Source: Neocallimastix lanati (nom. inval.) (Eukaryota > Neocallimastigomycota > Neocallimastigomycetes > Neocallimastigales > Neocallimastigaceae). Taken from it: a DNA stretch of 64,000 nt. This document shows positions 49,663 through 63,964 of this stretch, in pieces. The notes under the pieces are model-generated. The model was not told the origin of the DNA, made no database searches, and was given only the letters and a program-made list of their open reading frames with translations. The position numbers and the translations under genes were made by a program. Every line of letters starts with the position of its first letter. Within the stretch, counting starts at the first letter, position 1. The stretch covers positions 575,001 to 639,000 of the forward strand of contig JACVTC010000038.1 of assembly GCA_016946835.1 (NCBI GenBank), in the 5' to 3' direction.

Positions 49663-50699
49663 TTTTATTTATTTATTTATTTATTTTTTTTTTTTTTTAA
49701 AATATTATTAATATATATAGATATGAGATATGCCTTTTTTTTTTTTTATTTTTTTATTCAACAAAATGTTTTTATAATTATTTTTTTTCGTCTAAATAAA
49801 AGAGTTCTTTTTTTTAAAAAAAATAAAAAATAAAAATAAAAAAATATGTATGTAATAAAAACTATTTATGCATTTATGCTTTTTAGTTTTTAAATTATAT
49901 CAAAATGAAATTTTTTATATATACAAAAATTTTGTTCTTTTTTTTTTTAATTATATTACTTTATTTCTATGTAATTTTATTTATTTAATTAAATTTTATA
50001 AATTTCATTTTTTTTTTTTTTTTTTTTATTTCTTTCAAATTTATTCAAATTTATTACTTTTATACTATATTCAATTTTTATTCTTAAATAACTTTAAATA
50101 TGTTTTTTTTCTGTCTTTTTTTTTTTTTATTTTTTTTAAAAAAAATTTAATTAATTTTTGGAAGAAATATATTTATATTTATACTTTTTTTTTTAATTTT
50201 TTTTTTTTTAAAATTAAAAAAAAAAGAAAAATTTTAATAATTATTTGTCATTGTAATAAAAAATTACATAATTTTTTGTATTATCAATTTTGAATATAAT
50301 AATTTTATCAATTTGTAATAATTTTATTAATTTAAATAATTTTATTCATGTTTTTATTATGTAATTATTAAAATATGTTGTAACTATAAATTTTTATATC
50401 ATTATTAATTATTATTATATATGTAACTATTATTATTTTATTATTTATTATTATTATATATGTAACTATTATTTTTATTATTATTTTATTATTATTATTT
50501 TTTCCTTCATTGAATGTTAAGCTTCAATTTTATTGGTTACTTATGTATTCATTCTATTGAAATAAATCATTTATATATTACACTATATTACATTATATTA
50601 TATATATATATAGAAACTCTAATTTATAGTCTTTTTTTTTATTTCTATTATTATTATTTTTTTTTTGATTGTTAATTTTTCATTTATCAAAACTTTTAA

Positions 50700-50890
50700 T
50701 TTTTAATGTATCACTATTAGTATATATCAGCCATAATTCAAATATCATCATAGGATATAAACTTTATTACCTATGCTTTAAAGCTCAGTTTAAATATTAA
50801 TTTAGTAAGGATTCTAGAAAAAAGTTGTCTTTATCAATCATGTGATAATAATAAGCCACAAATAATTTAATATATTAATTTTTAACTCAG
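50700..50890. other. Island of normal complexity
   Basis: Open frames of 35-40 codons exist on both strands (plus: DINFITYALKLSLNINLVRI...; minus: LFVAYYYHMIDKDNFFLESL) without start, stop or splice context. It may be a decayed gene or element fragment; no family recognised. Confidence 0.25.
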
Positions 50891-51190
50891 CAAAAAAATA
50901 AAATATATCTTTTTTTTTAAATAAATATGAATTGTTCCATATAATATAAATAATCAGTATATTAAAATATAATATAATATATATATATCTAATAAATATC
51001 AATATATATTTAACATTTATATTTTTATTTTTTTTGTATTTAAAATATTTTTTATTATTATTATTATAACAAAGATAATAATAATAATAAAAAAAAGAGA
51101 ATGAAAAGAAAAAAAGAAAAAAAGGGTCATCTTTATTTATTTTTTTATTTTTTATTTTTATTTAATAATTAAATAAGAAATAATTAAAAT

Positions 51191-51235
<45 letters not shown>

Positions 51236-51794
51236 TTTTTTTTTTTTGTTTTTTTTTTGTTTTTTGTTTTATTTTACATTTGATAAGTTTTAAAATTAGA
51301 AGATATTAAATATATATACACTTAAAATAAATATTAAATTATATTAAAAAGATTAAAATACAGTGCAAATCCCTAAAATATAGAATAATATAATTTTAAA
51401 TTTTAATATATGACATTTGCTAACTTTTTTTAACAATATAAAATTATAGAACAAGATAGTAGAGCATAACACTAGAATCACTAAAATAATAATATAAAAA
51501 AAAGTGATATAAGTAATAAAAATAAAATAATGATAATAATAAAAATATACTAATAATAATGATAATAATAATAATAAAAAGTTATATGTAAAATATATTT
51601 TTTTCCTATAATTTTAATTAAGCATGAATTAATTCAAATATTGATATCATTATCAATTTCAATTTCAATTCAGCACTTTTCTAGAGAGAAATATTTTAAT
51701 ATTAAAAAAAAAAAAAAAATTAAATATTTTAGAATAATCTTTTTGAATTCTATGAATTTGAATTCTTTTTAGTTTTTTTATCTATAGAATAATC

Positions 51795-51795
<1 letters not shown>

Positions 51796-51881
<86 letters not shown>
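51796..51881. repeat. (AAAT)n microsatellite
   Basis: About 21 uninterrupted AAAT units. Similar arrays lie at 37476-37538 and 37986-38085 within the tandem duplication, and shorter ones at 6914-6950 and 23361-23392. Confidence 0.9.
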
Positions 51882-51882
<1 letters not shown>

Positions 51883-51964
51883 AATTTATTTAATTAATCA
51901 ATATGCATTAATTATTATTATATATTTTTATTTATACTTAGCATATTATTTTAAAATATAGATA

Positions 51965-52215
51965 TATATTATCTCATTCTGACTTTAAAAAACTTTTTTT
52001 CCTTTACCATAGTAATGATTTCAATCATTTGGTGTTTGTCATTGTCATGAAGTGTAAATATGTGATCATTTTTAATTAATTATTATTATTTAATATATAT
52101 AAATTTGAAATAAGAAAACAAAAGTACACCAAATTAAAATAAATCAATAAAGTAGGCTTACATTTTTTTTTAGTCTTGTACTAATCTCAGTTCTAAACAC
52201 TAAAATAGAACCTTT
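51965..52215. other. Island of normal complexity with open frames on both strands
   Basis: The plus strand reads YLILTLKNFFSFTIVMISII in one frame and KLFFLYHSNDFNHLVFVIVM in another. The minus strand reads NDHIFTLHDNDKHQMIEIIT. All are under 40 codons. Splice-like GTAAAT, GTAAAG and GTAAGC sites are present, so an exon of an undetected gene cannot be excluded, but no consistent model could be built. Confidence 0.25.
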
Positions 52216-53441
52216 TTTTTATTTAATTATTTAATTATTTAATTAAAAAAAAAAAGATTTAAATTGAATTTTTTCTTTCTAAAAAAAAAAAAAAAAAAAA
52301 AATTCAATTCATTAATATATTATTCATATATTAATATGCAAAGTAATATATATGTATTGAGTAATAGTAAATAAATAAAATTAAAATGGAAATAATTTGA
52401 GATTAATGCATACAGTAATTTAAGTTATATTAAGTAATTAATTTATTTTCGTTGAAGTAACCAATAGTTGAAGATGAAATAATTATTAAGATAAATGTAT
52501 AAACAAATTAAATTAATTCAACTGTCATTTCATTTCATTTTTAAAGTTTTTTTATAATATAACAGATTATATATATAATATATTGATAATATAATGAATA
52601 AATATATTTTTTGTTTTTTAGTAAATAAATGAATCTTATTTATTTAATATTTAATCTATTATTTATTAAATATTTAATATATTTAAATAAAGTTTTGATT
52701 TTTAATGTTTAACAAAACAGCATTCATTAATTAAAAATAATTAAAATAAAAAATAAAAAAAATTAAAATAAAAAATGATAAATTAATTAAAAAAATTTTT
52801 TTTTATAATTTTTTAGATATTTCGGAAAATATTCAAACTTTGATTCGTTTAAGTTTAATAAAGTTCTTCATTTGGAAATTTAAATTAGATTAATTTCTTT
52901 TTTATTCGTTAAACTTTAATAAATAAAATTGTTAGTATATTTTTTTTAAAATAAATTAAAATATAGAATAGATAAAATATATTTATTATTTAATTATTAT
53001 TTATTATTAAATATTCTTTTTATTTATTATTTATTAATATTATTTATTATTTATTTATTAGTAATTTCTTCCTAAAGAAATTTTTTATAATTGTATTAAT
53101 ATATAATATAATTTATATAAAATAAAAAAAATAAATATAATTAAAGTATTATATGATATTATATAATTGAATATGAATAAATATGACTATGTATGATTAA
53201 ATATAATACAATTAAATATATAACAAATATTACATCATATTTTTTAAAATATCCAATTTATAATTAATGTACATAAAGAATATTCAAAAGATGAAATAAT
53301 TAAATGGTACCAAATAGAGTACAATAGATTACAATATATGCTATTTATTTTATTTTATTTTATTTTAATAATTAATAATTAATATATACATATATAAATA
53401 TATATATATTTTTTTAATTCACCACTTTTAAACCGCAGCTA

Positions 53442-53473
53442 ATTAAAATGAGAAAATGAGAAATCATTTTAAT
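53442..53473. other. Perfect 10-bp inverted repeat hairpin
   Basis: ATTAAAATGA (53442-53451) and TCATTTTAAT (53464-53473) are exact complements around a 12-base purine-rich loop. There is no U-tract placement or neighbouring gene to make it a terminator. It may be a chance stem in AT DNA. Confidence 0.4.
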
Positions 53474-53865
53474 ATGGATTGAAATTAAATATTTAATATT
53501 ATAATTATTAGATCTTGATATATATGTAATATAATTTAAGAGAAGAACTTTTTTTATTCTTTTCTTTTTTTAATAAAAGAGGTTTAATATGGATTGATTG
53601 ATTGATTCCATAAAGAACATATTTGGTTAAATTAATTTTTATTTTCTAATTGATGATAATATAAATTTATATATATAAAATATTTTATTATTTATTTATT
53701 TTTTCATTTATTTTTTTATCTACTTCTTATTCATCATCTAAAAATTTGCCTTAATAAAATATTAAATATTATTATTAAAAATTTACTTCTACCTGATATT
53801 GCTAATGAATATTACTATTAATATTTATTAATAATTCTCATTTTATCATTATTTATTAATAAATA

Positions 53866-53909
<44 letters not shown>

Positions 53910-55425
53910 ATTTATTTATTATTAAATACTCTTTTTATTTGTTTATTATTTATTATTAAATAAATAAATACTCTTTTTTATTGATTTATTAATTTATTTT
54001 TTATTATTCAGTTATTTATTATTAAATATTAGTTTATTAATGATTAATAATTAGATTATTATGAAATTTTATAAATATTTAATGATATATTTTGTAGAAT
54101 GTATTTTATTATAAGGTAAAAGTATTAATAATAAATGTCTACTTATATGTAACAATTCCTGTGATTTTATTTTTAATTTTTTTAATAGTTTTATTTAATT
54201 ATTTTTTTTTTTTAAAAAAATTATAAAAAAAAAAAAAAATTTATACTTTCTTAGAATCACCGATTTATTAAAATAATTAATATATATTTATATATATATA
54301 TATTTTTTTAATTTAGTATTCATTATTTATTATTTATTATTCATTAATAATAATATTATTGATAATTATTAAATATTATCTATTAAATTTATATTAAATT
54401 TATATTATTATTATTTAATTATTAATTATTAATTATTAATTATTTTTTTTATTTACTTATTAATGTACTTATTAGTGTTAAGTAATGTTTTGCGGTTGAT
54501 GAAAAATTAAACCAAACTAAGTAAAAGTAAAAACGGAAGATCATCATTTTTAGAAAAAAGAAAAAAAAAGTATATTTATATTTATTATCATTTTATTAAT
54601 TAATTAAAAAATTTATTATTATTATTATTAATGCTATATTTAAAAAAAAATATTAGATATTTATTAATTTTTTTTTTTGTTCATAATAGATGTTATTACT
54701 ATTTAACTAACTATTTTTTTTTTTCCTTAAAATTATTATAAATATCGCAAAAAAAAAAAAAAAAAAAAAAAATATAAATATATATATATATATAAATATA
54801 AATATATAAATATATATAACTTATTTAACTATAACTTAAATAAACTATTTAAAAATAAATAGAAATAGCAGCTATAATAAAAAATAAGAAATGGGTTGAT
54901 AATTAACAAAATTTAAAAGGTAGAATATATAATATCAAAATAATAAAATTTAAACCATTTGAAAAAGCAAATTAATAATTTTTTTTTCTAAAAAAATTTT
55001 TATAATTATAGGAAAGATTATTATTATTAAATTTAATATTTTGAAAAAAAAAAAAAACCATCTATATTTAAATAATTTTTATAATTATTTTAGAGTAAAA
55101 GATTAAAAAAAAAAATCATTAGGAATGGCTTTATGTAAACATATTTTTTTTTTTTTTTTTTTAAATGAATTATGCGCCACATTTAATTGGATAAATATTT
55201 TAATTGATTTTTTTAAAAAAATAAATACAAAATGAACTATAAAAAAAATTATATATATATATATATGGAGTTCTTAATTTTATTTTTATTTCTAAAAAAA
55301 TAATAATAATAAAATTAAAAATAAAAAGAAAAGTTTAAAAAAAGAAAAGCTTAAAAAAAAAAAAAAAATAGGATGATTTTTAACTTTCCAATGGAAAAAG
55401 CCATTAAATATATATAAGAAAATAA

Positions 55426-55464
<39 letters not shown>

Positions 55465-55593
55465 TTTTTTATTAGAAATTATTATAATAAATTTTATAGT
55501 ATAATAAAAAATTATAAAAATTGATTTAATATGAATAATAATAATAATAATACCATATTATATTTAATTATTTTTCTTTTTTCTTTTCACTTC

Positions 55594-55635
<42 letters not shown>

Positions 55636-56081
55636 TTAAAAGAATGATTTAATTATTATGTGAGGTTAAAGGTTATATATATAACATAAGATTATAGTAG
55701 TTTTCTTTTTCTTTTTTCAATAAAACCTTTTTTCTTTCTTTTTTTTTTATTAATAATAATATATATATATTTTTATGACATTTTTATATAATTTTTTATA
55801 TAATAAATGTTAAATATATAAACGAGTTAAACATTTTTATTTAAAATCTTTTTAATAATTTATAATTAGAGTTTTTTTTTAATAAAATAAAATAAAATTT
55901 TTTATTAAGCAAATATTTTAATTTTTAAACTTTACATATAATAATAAAATTTGAGTAGGTTTTTTTTTTTTTATTTAATTTAAATCTTCATTAATGATAA
56001 TGTGAATATTAGAATAATTAATAGGAGTTTCTTCAGAAAAAAAAAATTAAAAGAAATGAAAGATAATACTTTAACCTTTTT

Positions 56082-56133
<52 letters not shown>

Positions 56134-56747
56134 CATATGAAAAAAAAATAAATATATGTACTTTTTATTTTTTCATTTTATATTTTTTTTTTTAACTTTT
56201 TTTTATTTAAATTATTTTTAGGGTAAAAAAAAAAAATTAAAAAATAACTATAATAACAATAAATATAATAAAATAAGAAATAAAGGTATTAAATAAATTT
56301 AAAAAATAAAAATAAAATTAAATAAATAATAAAAATAAATAAATAAAATGAAATAATTTTATAATATTATTAATCATTTAAAAAAAATTTAAAAAATATA
56401 TATCAAAAATGTTAATTTTATTATAAAAATTTTATTAATTCTCAATATATTTCTATTATATCTAAATAGTAGCTATGACTTTTTTTATAACAACAGTTAA
56501 AAGTTAAAAAGCTTAAAATCTAAAAACTCTTAAACATTAAATTTTTAATAATAATTAAAAACATTCTATTATTTATTATTATTATTAATATAATTATAAT
56601 TATTATTATTTTCGCTGTCATTTTTGTTATTATTTTTGTTATTTTTTCTGATAATAAAAGAAATTAACATTAAGAGAAAAGACAAAATGAAATAAAATGA
56701 TTTAAATTTTTTCAATGTTTTAAGAATTTAAAAATAATATTTAATTA

Positions 56748-56778
<31 letters not shown>

Positions 56779-56881
56779 TAATAATTAGCTATATATATTA
56801 TATTAGATTTAATTCTTAAATCTTTATTATAAAATTTTAGGATACATTTTATGCAGTTAAAAAAAAAAGAAAAAAATAATT

Positions 56882-56935
56882 ATGCAGGATGTGTCTGCAT
56901 TATTGTACCACATAGGATGGAAATGTGTAAGGAAA
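56882..56935. other. Hairpin-bearing island in desert
   Basis: ATGCAG and CTGCAT pair around the 7-base loop GATGTGT. The strip to 56935 (CCACATAGGATGGAAATGTG) is among the few G+C-rich segments of the desert. The plus strand also offers a 19-codon open frame (MQDVSALLYHIGWKCVRKK) and splice-like borders TTATGCAG and GTAAGG. Either a small structured RNA element or a micro-exon is possible; unproven. Confidence 0.3.
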
Positions 56936-57233
56936 AAATAAAATTATGTCATTTTTTATACATATATATATATTTTTTTTTATAAAATTATAAATTAGAA
57001 ATATTAATAATATATAAGATTATAAAGTAATTTATTAGTAGTAGTATATAAACATTATCTTATATAGATATTAATCTTTTATATTTTATTAAATGTTATG
57101 TTTTTTTCCTTTCAATTTTTTATTTTCAAATTTTTTTTTTTTGTTCATAATACATATGTATTTCTAATATTGTAAAAAAAAAAAAAAAGTATAAATATAT
57201 ATATATTAAATTATTTTATTCTTATAATTCTTA

Positions 57234-57280
<47 letters not shown>

Positions 57281-57617
57281 TTTATAAAATAGAGTAGTAG
57301 GTTAAAAAATTAAAATGTTATTACTAAAAAAAAAAAAAATTATAATGTATACTTAAAAAAAAAAAAAAAAAAGGGACTACATCTTCATGATTCATATCTA
57401 ACGGTAGCATCATTTTAAGAAAAATGAAAGAACAAAAAAAAAATTTACACTTTTTAAATAAAAAATAAAATAAAAAATATATATATATATATATTTATTG
57501 AAAATGTAGATTTTTTTTTTTTAATAAAAAAAAATTTAGTATGATAATCTTTAGATATTATTGATATTATTAGTATTAAATTATAATAAATATTGGATAT
57601 TTATAAAGTAAAAAAAT

Positions 57618-57656
<39 letters not shown>

Positions 57657-58724
57657 TTCCTTTTGTTTATATTTCTTTTAATTTTATTTCCTTATTTTTA
57701 TATATATATTCTATAGATAAAAAAAATTATAAAAAATACTTTTATTACACTATTACACTGTACAAATTAAAAATAATATTAAAGTTAACTTTTTTTTTTT
57801 TTTTTTAAATATTAAAATTAGATATATATATTTTTTTTTTATTATAAAATTTGTTTAAATTATTCAAGGGTATTGAATTTTTTTTAAAGATGTTAAAAAT
57901 TATAAAGACCTTTTTTATAATACTAAATAAATAAAATAATTTAATTGATAAAATCATGTACAATTTTTTTTTTTTTTTTTTTTAAAAAAAATTGACAATT
58001 ATATATCAATTAAATAATTATATCTAATAAAATCATTTATAATTATCCATCTATCAAAAAAAAAAAAAAAAAAAAAAAAAAATAATGCATGCATAAAAAA
58101 ATCATTTATAATAAATTATATTTTGATTATGCATACTCTCTATGGCATTGATTTGATAATTTATATAATATTTTATTTATTTTATTATATTTTATTCAAT
58201 CTGTACTTATCTTTCTACTATTTTTTATATTTATATTTATATTTATTTATTTTCTTAATATATTGTTTATTGTTTATTGTTTATTTTTATATATTTATTT
58301 ATTTTTATTTTTTTTTATCAAAAAAAAAAAAAAAAAAAAAAATAAAAATTTTTTTCAAATTCTATAAAAAAAAACAAAAGAGTTTCACTTAACAAAAACA
58401 AGCCTATATATAATAAGATAATACGATAATTATTAAAAATAATACTAAATAAAAATGATTATAATAAATAATAATTATTAATAATAATATGAACTATGAA
58501 CTGTTAAAAGTTCAACACAATATTTAAACTTTGTACATTTAAGTATTACATAAATATTTAAAAATTTAATTATGTAATAATTTGTATGTAAAATATGAAA
58601 TGGAAAACTATTGTTATAAAATAATAATATTTTGAGTCTTTTAAATAGTTTTTTAAAATATAATAAATGATAAAATAAAATTTAATTAAATAACAATGAT
58701 TTATAATTAATAATTAATGATTAA

Positions 58725-59031
58725 TAAATAATAATAAATAATAAATAATAAATAATAAATAATAAATAATAAATAATAAATTATAAATAATAAATAATAA
58801 ATAATAAATAATAAATAATAAATAATAAATAATAAATAATAAATAATAAATAATAATAAATAATAAATAATAAATAATAAATAATAAATAATAAATAATA
58901 AATAATAAATAATAAATAATAAATAATAAATAATAAATAATAAATAATAAATAATAAATAATAAATAATAAATAATAAATAATAAATAATAAATAATAAA
59001 TAATAAATAATAAATAATAAATAATAATAAA
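58725..59031. repeat. Heptamer satellite (AAATAAT)n, array 2
   Basis: About 43 copies of the same heptamer as at 6294-6556, with rare units of different length (for example around 58850). Same strand orientation as array 1 and opposite to the 30.6-kb array. It yields a spurious YYLLFII frame. Confidence 0.9.
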
Positions 59032-59751
59032 TAATTAATAAAAAAAAATAATAACAAAGTGAAATATAAAAATTTTCTTTTCATTAATAATAAATAAATA
59101 TTATAATAATAATAATAAAAATAAAAATAATAAAAAAAAATATTGTGTTTTTTATTTTTCATTTTTTTTTATTTTGTTTTCTTATTTTATTTATTTTTTT
59201 TAATTTTTTTTTTTTTAATTTTTTTTTTTTTTAATTTTTTTTTTATATTTTATTTTATTCCATTTTATTTTTTTATTCTTATTTTATTCCATTTTTTTTT
59301 TTTAAATCTTTCATACATATATATAAATAAAACAAATCCATGATGGTAATGATGATGATCTTACTCCTATAAATCTTTTTTTTTTTTTTTCTCTCTTATT
59401 TAACTTTTATTTTTATATTTAATTTCTAAAAGATATATATATATTCTTTATAATATATATATATTTTTATCTATCTTATTTTATTTACTAAATATATATA
59501 TATATATTTATTTATTTTATAAATCATTTTTATCATTTATTTATTTTATTTTTTATTTATTTATTTTATATATCATTATTTCTTTACTTTTTTTACTTCT
59601 TTATTTTATTTTATTTTATTTTATTTATTTATTTTTTTATTCTTATTAATTTATATATATATATATATTTTTTTTTTATTTTCTATTTTCTATTTTATTT
59701 TCTATTTATATATATAAATATATATATTTTAATTTTAATTTTAATTCTAAT

Positions 59752-59785
<34 letters not shown>

Positions 59786-59838
59786 TAAAAATTTACTATA
59801 ATTTTTTATTTTTATTTTTATTTACTTTTTTTTCTTTT

Positions 59839-59869
<31 letters not shown>

Positions 59870-60704
59870 CTTCTTTTCTATTTTTATATATATGTTTTTA
59901 TATAAAATACTTATTATAATAAAAATAAAAATAAATAAATAAAAAATATAATATATATACTTATTATTTTTTAAAAAATAAAAAATTTTTTAAATTGTAA
60001 TATCGAATTATTTTATTTTTGTTATTTTATTATTTTTATTAAAAATTTTATTATTATTATTATTATTATTTTTTTCTATTATTATTAATTCCTTTAACCA
60101 TTTTGTTATCGAAATGAATATATATATTTAGAAAAAAAAAAATAATAATCGTAATAAAAATAAAATAAATAAAATAAAATAAAAATAAAATATATTAAAA
60201 AATTTTTTTTTAAAATTAAAAATAAAAGTATTAAATAATTAAATAGAAAAAAAAAAAGTATTTAATAGGTTGAAAGTGAGATAAAAATATATATATATGA
60301 ATATATTAATAATAATAATAATTAATGAAATATATGAAAAATATGAAAAATAATGCAAACTGCTAATTTATTTATTTATTTTTTTTTTTACTTTGATTTT
60401 TGTTGCTTTTTGAATTTTTTTTTTTTTTTTTTTTTTTTTTTTGTTTTTGTTTTATTGGTTATATATTTGTTTAATTGTTTAAATGCATGTATAAGTTGTT
60501 TGAGATTTTATTTTATTTTATTTTATTATTATTATTTTTTTTTAAAAATATATACATATTTGAAGATAATAAAACATTTTATTTTATCAAATATATATTT
60601 TAATAGAATTGATTTAATTATTATTATTTATAGATTATTGAATTTTAATTAATAAAAAAAAATATAAATATATATATATATATTTTTCTTTTTTTTTCTT
60701 TTTT

Positions 60705-60744
<40 letters not shown>

Positions 60745-60936
60745 AATAGTACTTTATATATTTGGTATTTTGTTGTTTTTACTTTTTTTATTTTTTTTTC
60801 CTTGCTGTTATTGTTTCATTTTATTTATTCCAATATATTATATTATATTAAAATATAATAATAGAAATAATAAAACAAATTACAATAATTTTTTTTTTTT
60901 TAAAAAAAAAGGTATATATGTTTTAATAATTTATGT

Positions 60937-61412
60937 TTATGTACATAAAACGAGATAAAGAACAACAAATAGCCATGAAAGAATTACTATAAATATTATA
61001 GACTATATTATTAATATTAATAAAAGAAAAGTATATACAATAATAATAATAATAATAAAATTAATAATTCAGATTGCCTCTTTAATTAATATTCAATTAT
61101 TATTTTTTTTATTTTATATATATATATTATTGTTTAATAAAAAAAAAAAATTATTTTTTTAAGGATATCAAAACTATTGAATAATATATAAAAAGATTAT
61201 TATATATATATTATGCCTTATAATATATACATATTAATACACATATTAAAAAAAAATATTATTAAAAAACTTACTTTTGCAAGTACACATAAATTAAGTT
61301 TTGGAAATAGACTACAAACTTTTCGGTCCCAAAAATATTCATCATCTTTTCCAAGCTGTGAATACTTATATTCTTGTATATCAAATTTTGGCATAGTAAT
61401 TATGGTTGCCAT
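60937..61412 (-). CDS. Possible small tail-anchored membrane protein, 2 exons
   Basis: Exon 1 (61412-61275) encodes 46 residues of mixed composition (start MATIITMPKFDIQEYKYSQL, then FWDRKVC, ending NLCVLAK) and stops at a consensus GTAAGT donor in phase 0. A candidate exon 2 (61002-60937) after an ATATAG acceptor keeps frame and reads SIIFIVILSWLFVVLYLVLC, then T and stop. Together they give 67 residues, a cytosolic N-terminus and a C-terminal membrane anchor of about 19 residues. The intron is about 272 bp of A/T DNA, like those of CCT-theta. The first exon looks clearly coding. The second is inferred from one acceptor and could be wrong; another candidate acceptor at about 61084 gives a leucine-repeat exon that is less convincing. 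Family unknown. Confidence 0.5.
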
Positions 61413-63352
61413 TTTTTATTATTATTATTATATTATTATTTATTTATAATATATACTAAAATGAAATGAAATTAAAAAAAAAGGTTTTTATTTTGTATTT
61501 TTTTTTCTTCTTGATAGTTAATTTAAACGATGAATTGCTTTAATTGTATTGAAAAGCACTTAATTTTTCTAAAAAGGAAAAAAATCTTTTTCTTTATATA
61601 AAAATTTTAATTAATTGTTTATTTTTTTCTTCTAATTAATCTATGTTATTTTTTTCTAAAATATTTTAAATGAACTTGTGATTTTGGTATATATTTTCTA
61701 TTATATGTATGTATTTATGAATTTGAATAATATAGATTTAAAATTAATGAAAAAAAAAGGTATCAAGGCTTAAAATTAAGAGTTTCTTTTCTTAAATCTA
61801 ATAAAATTCTAATATTATATAAATGAATTGATATTTTCAGTATATATTGTATTGTTTATTGTCTATTTTATTTTAATTAATGAACTATTAATAGGATTGA
61901 ATCCTAAAATAAATAAATAAATAAATAAATAAAAATAAAAAATAATATATAATTTAAAATATTAATATTTTTAATTAATTTTATTTAATTTATTTAAAAT
62001 ATAACGAGATTTATTCTATTTATCCTTTATTTACTTTTATACTTCGATATTAATTTGATATAAACAAAATAAAAATATTGGTATAAAATTATGTATAAAA
62101 TTATAAATATATTCCAATTAAACCAAAACGAGTATTATTTTCTTTATTTTTAATATTTTATTTTTATTATTATTATCATTATTATTAGTTCTTTTTGTAA
62201 CTGTGAAATTATTAAGTATGATATATAATGAGAATTTGTGTGTGAAATATTATTTTTTGATTGATCTAAATTTTAAAGTGCAGTAAAAAATAGTAATAAT
62301 TTTATAAAAAGATTAAAAAAATACTAAATATTTTTAATATATATAATAATAAAGATTTCGAACTCCTTTATTATAAATTATTTTTTTTTTATTTAATAAT
62401 TTTTAAAAAGTTCTTTTTTTTTTTTTTTTTAATTAAATAAAAAAATTCAACTTGCTTTTTTTTTTATTGTAATTTTTATTTTTTGAGAAAAAAAAAAAAA
62501 AAAGGTAAAAAAAATTTTTTTTGTTATATAATAATTAAATCATAATTATATATAAAAAAAATATAAATTTTATTTTTTATAATTAAATAATATATAATAA
62601 AATTTTTATGATTATAGTATTATTAATTATTATGATAAACTTTATCCCTTATTTTAAATAAACTTTTAATATATATAATATAATTAAAAATTTTGAAAAA
62701 AAATTGAAAAAAATTTGAAAAATATTAAAATATCAAGGAAAGTTATGATTTTAATTTCTTTATAATAATATAATATAATTATAAAAAATAAAATAGAAAG
62801 TAGAAAGTAGAAAATAGATAATAAAATAAAAAAAAATAAAAAAATAAAAAAAATAAAATAAAAAATAAAAAACAAAATGAAAAATAAAAAATAAAATAAA
62901 AAAAAATTTTTAAAATTTTATGAAATTTAAATGAAACATCAACACCTAAAAACTTTATTTAATAATAAAATGAATTTTCATTCTAATAGAATAACTAAAA
63001 TAATAATAAATAATAATTAAAATAATAATAAAAATTATAAAATAATTAAAATTTTAAATAAAAATAAAATTATATTAATTAAAATTTTCTTTTAATAAAC
63101 TATAAATAATATTTTATTTATTTTTATTATATAAAATTTCTTAATATTTATAAAATATTAAAATATTATTTAAAGGATTGATTTTACATATTACTATTTA
63201 TATTACTATTACTATTACTATTAATAATAATAGTAATATTAATTTAGATGTTATATTATTAATATTAATTTAGATGTTATATTAGTAGTATTAATAATTA
63301 ATAGTAAAAAAATTTATATTTATTTTTTCATATTTTTATTTTATTTTATTTT
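61413..63352. other. Intergenic AT desert, right side
   Basis: A/T sequence without supported genes. The only repeats noted are (AAAT)n near 61909-61933 and a pair of roughly 25-bp direct repeats (ATTAATTTAGATGTTATATTA) at about 63239 and 63265. Confidence 0.6.
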
Positions 63353-63472
63353 ATTCATTCTGACAATAATTCTAATTCTATATTTTATTCATTCTGACAA
63401 TGATTCTATTTTTTTTTTTTTTTTCATTCTGACAATAATTCTATATTTTATTCATTCTGATAATAATTCTAT
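63353..63472. repeat. Four copies of a CATTCTGACAATAATTCTA repeat
   Basis: Cores start at about 63356, 63390, 63425 and 63453, spaced 34, 35 and 28 bp, and separated by ATTTTATT or poly(T). Small base changes (GATAAT, AATGAT) mark individual copies. No coding sense. Confidence 0.8.
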
Positions 63473-63924
63473 AATAATTATTAAAAACCCTTAATATATA
63501 TATAAAGAATAAAGTTTTTTCTTTAATAACAAAAATATCTATATATTTCTTTAGAATACCTTAAATTAAACATAAAAATAATATTTATACCAACCAAAAA
63601 GAGAAAGAGAAAAAAGAAAAACAAATTTTTATTAAAAAAAAAATGAGTTTAAAAACTTAAATGAACAAATTAAATATAAAATAAAATTAATGCATAAAAT
63701 AAAATAAAAATAAATTTTTTTTAAAAAAAAATGTCAACATATGTCAAAAGAGAAAATAATGTGAAAAATAAAAAAAAAAAGTTAAAATATTATTACATAT
63801 ATATGGTTAAAGTTTACAGTTTTTATACAATATAAATATCTTTTAAGTAATTAAAAAAAAAATTTACATCATTTATTTATATATATACATTTTTTAATAC
63901 TTTTAAATATATAAGTTTTTATTT

Positions 63925-63964
<40 letters not shown>

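Larger units (their letters stand above)
49663..60936. other. Large gene-poor desert
   Basis: 11.3 kb without a supportable gene. It consists of poly(T) and poly(A) runs (up to about 50 bases, for example 51192-51234, 53870-53908, 55431-55462, 55596-55634, 56089-56128, 57617-57653), (TA)n, (AAAT)n at 51796-51881, (ATT)n at 57238-57280 and a heptamer array at about 58725-59031. Small islands of ordinary composition occur at 50700-50890, 51965-52215, 53420-53475, 54485-54545, 56882-56935 and 57374-57420; those with any structure are listed separately. Confidence 0.7.

Noticed and set aside
57593-58392. Phe/Tyr/Leu-rich membrane-like proteins in T-rich DNA (also 49868-50293 and 60353-60652)
   Set aside because: They are stop-free T-rich tracts with almost only F, Y, I, L and N codons and poly(T) cores, as expected by composition alone.
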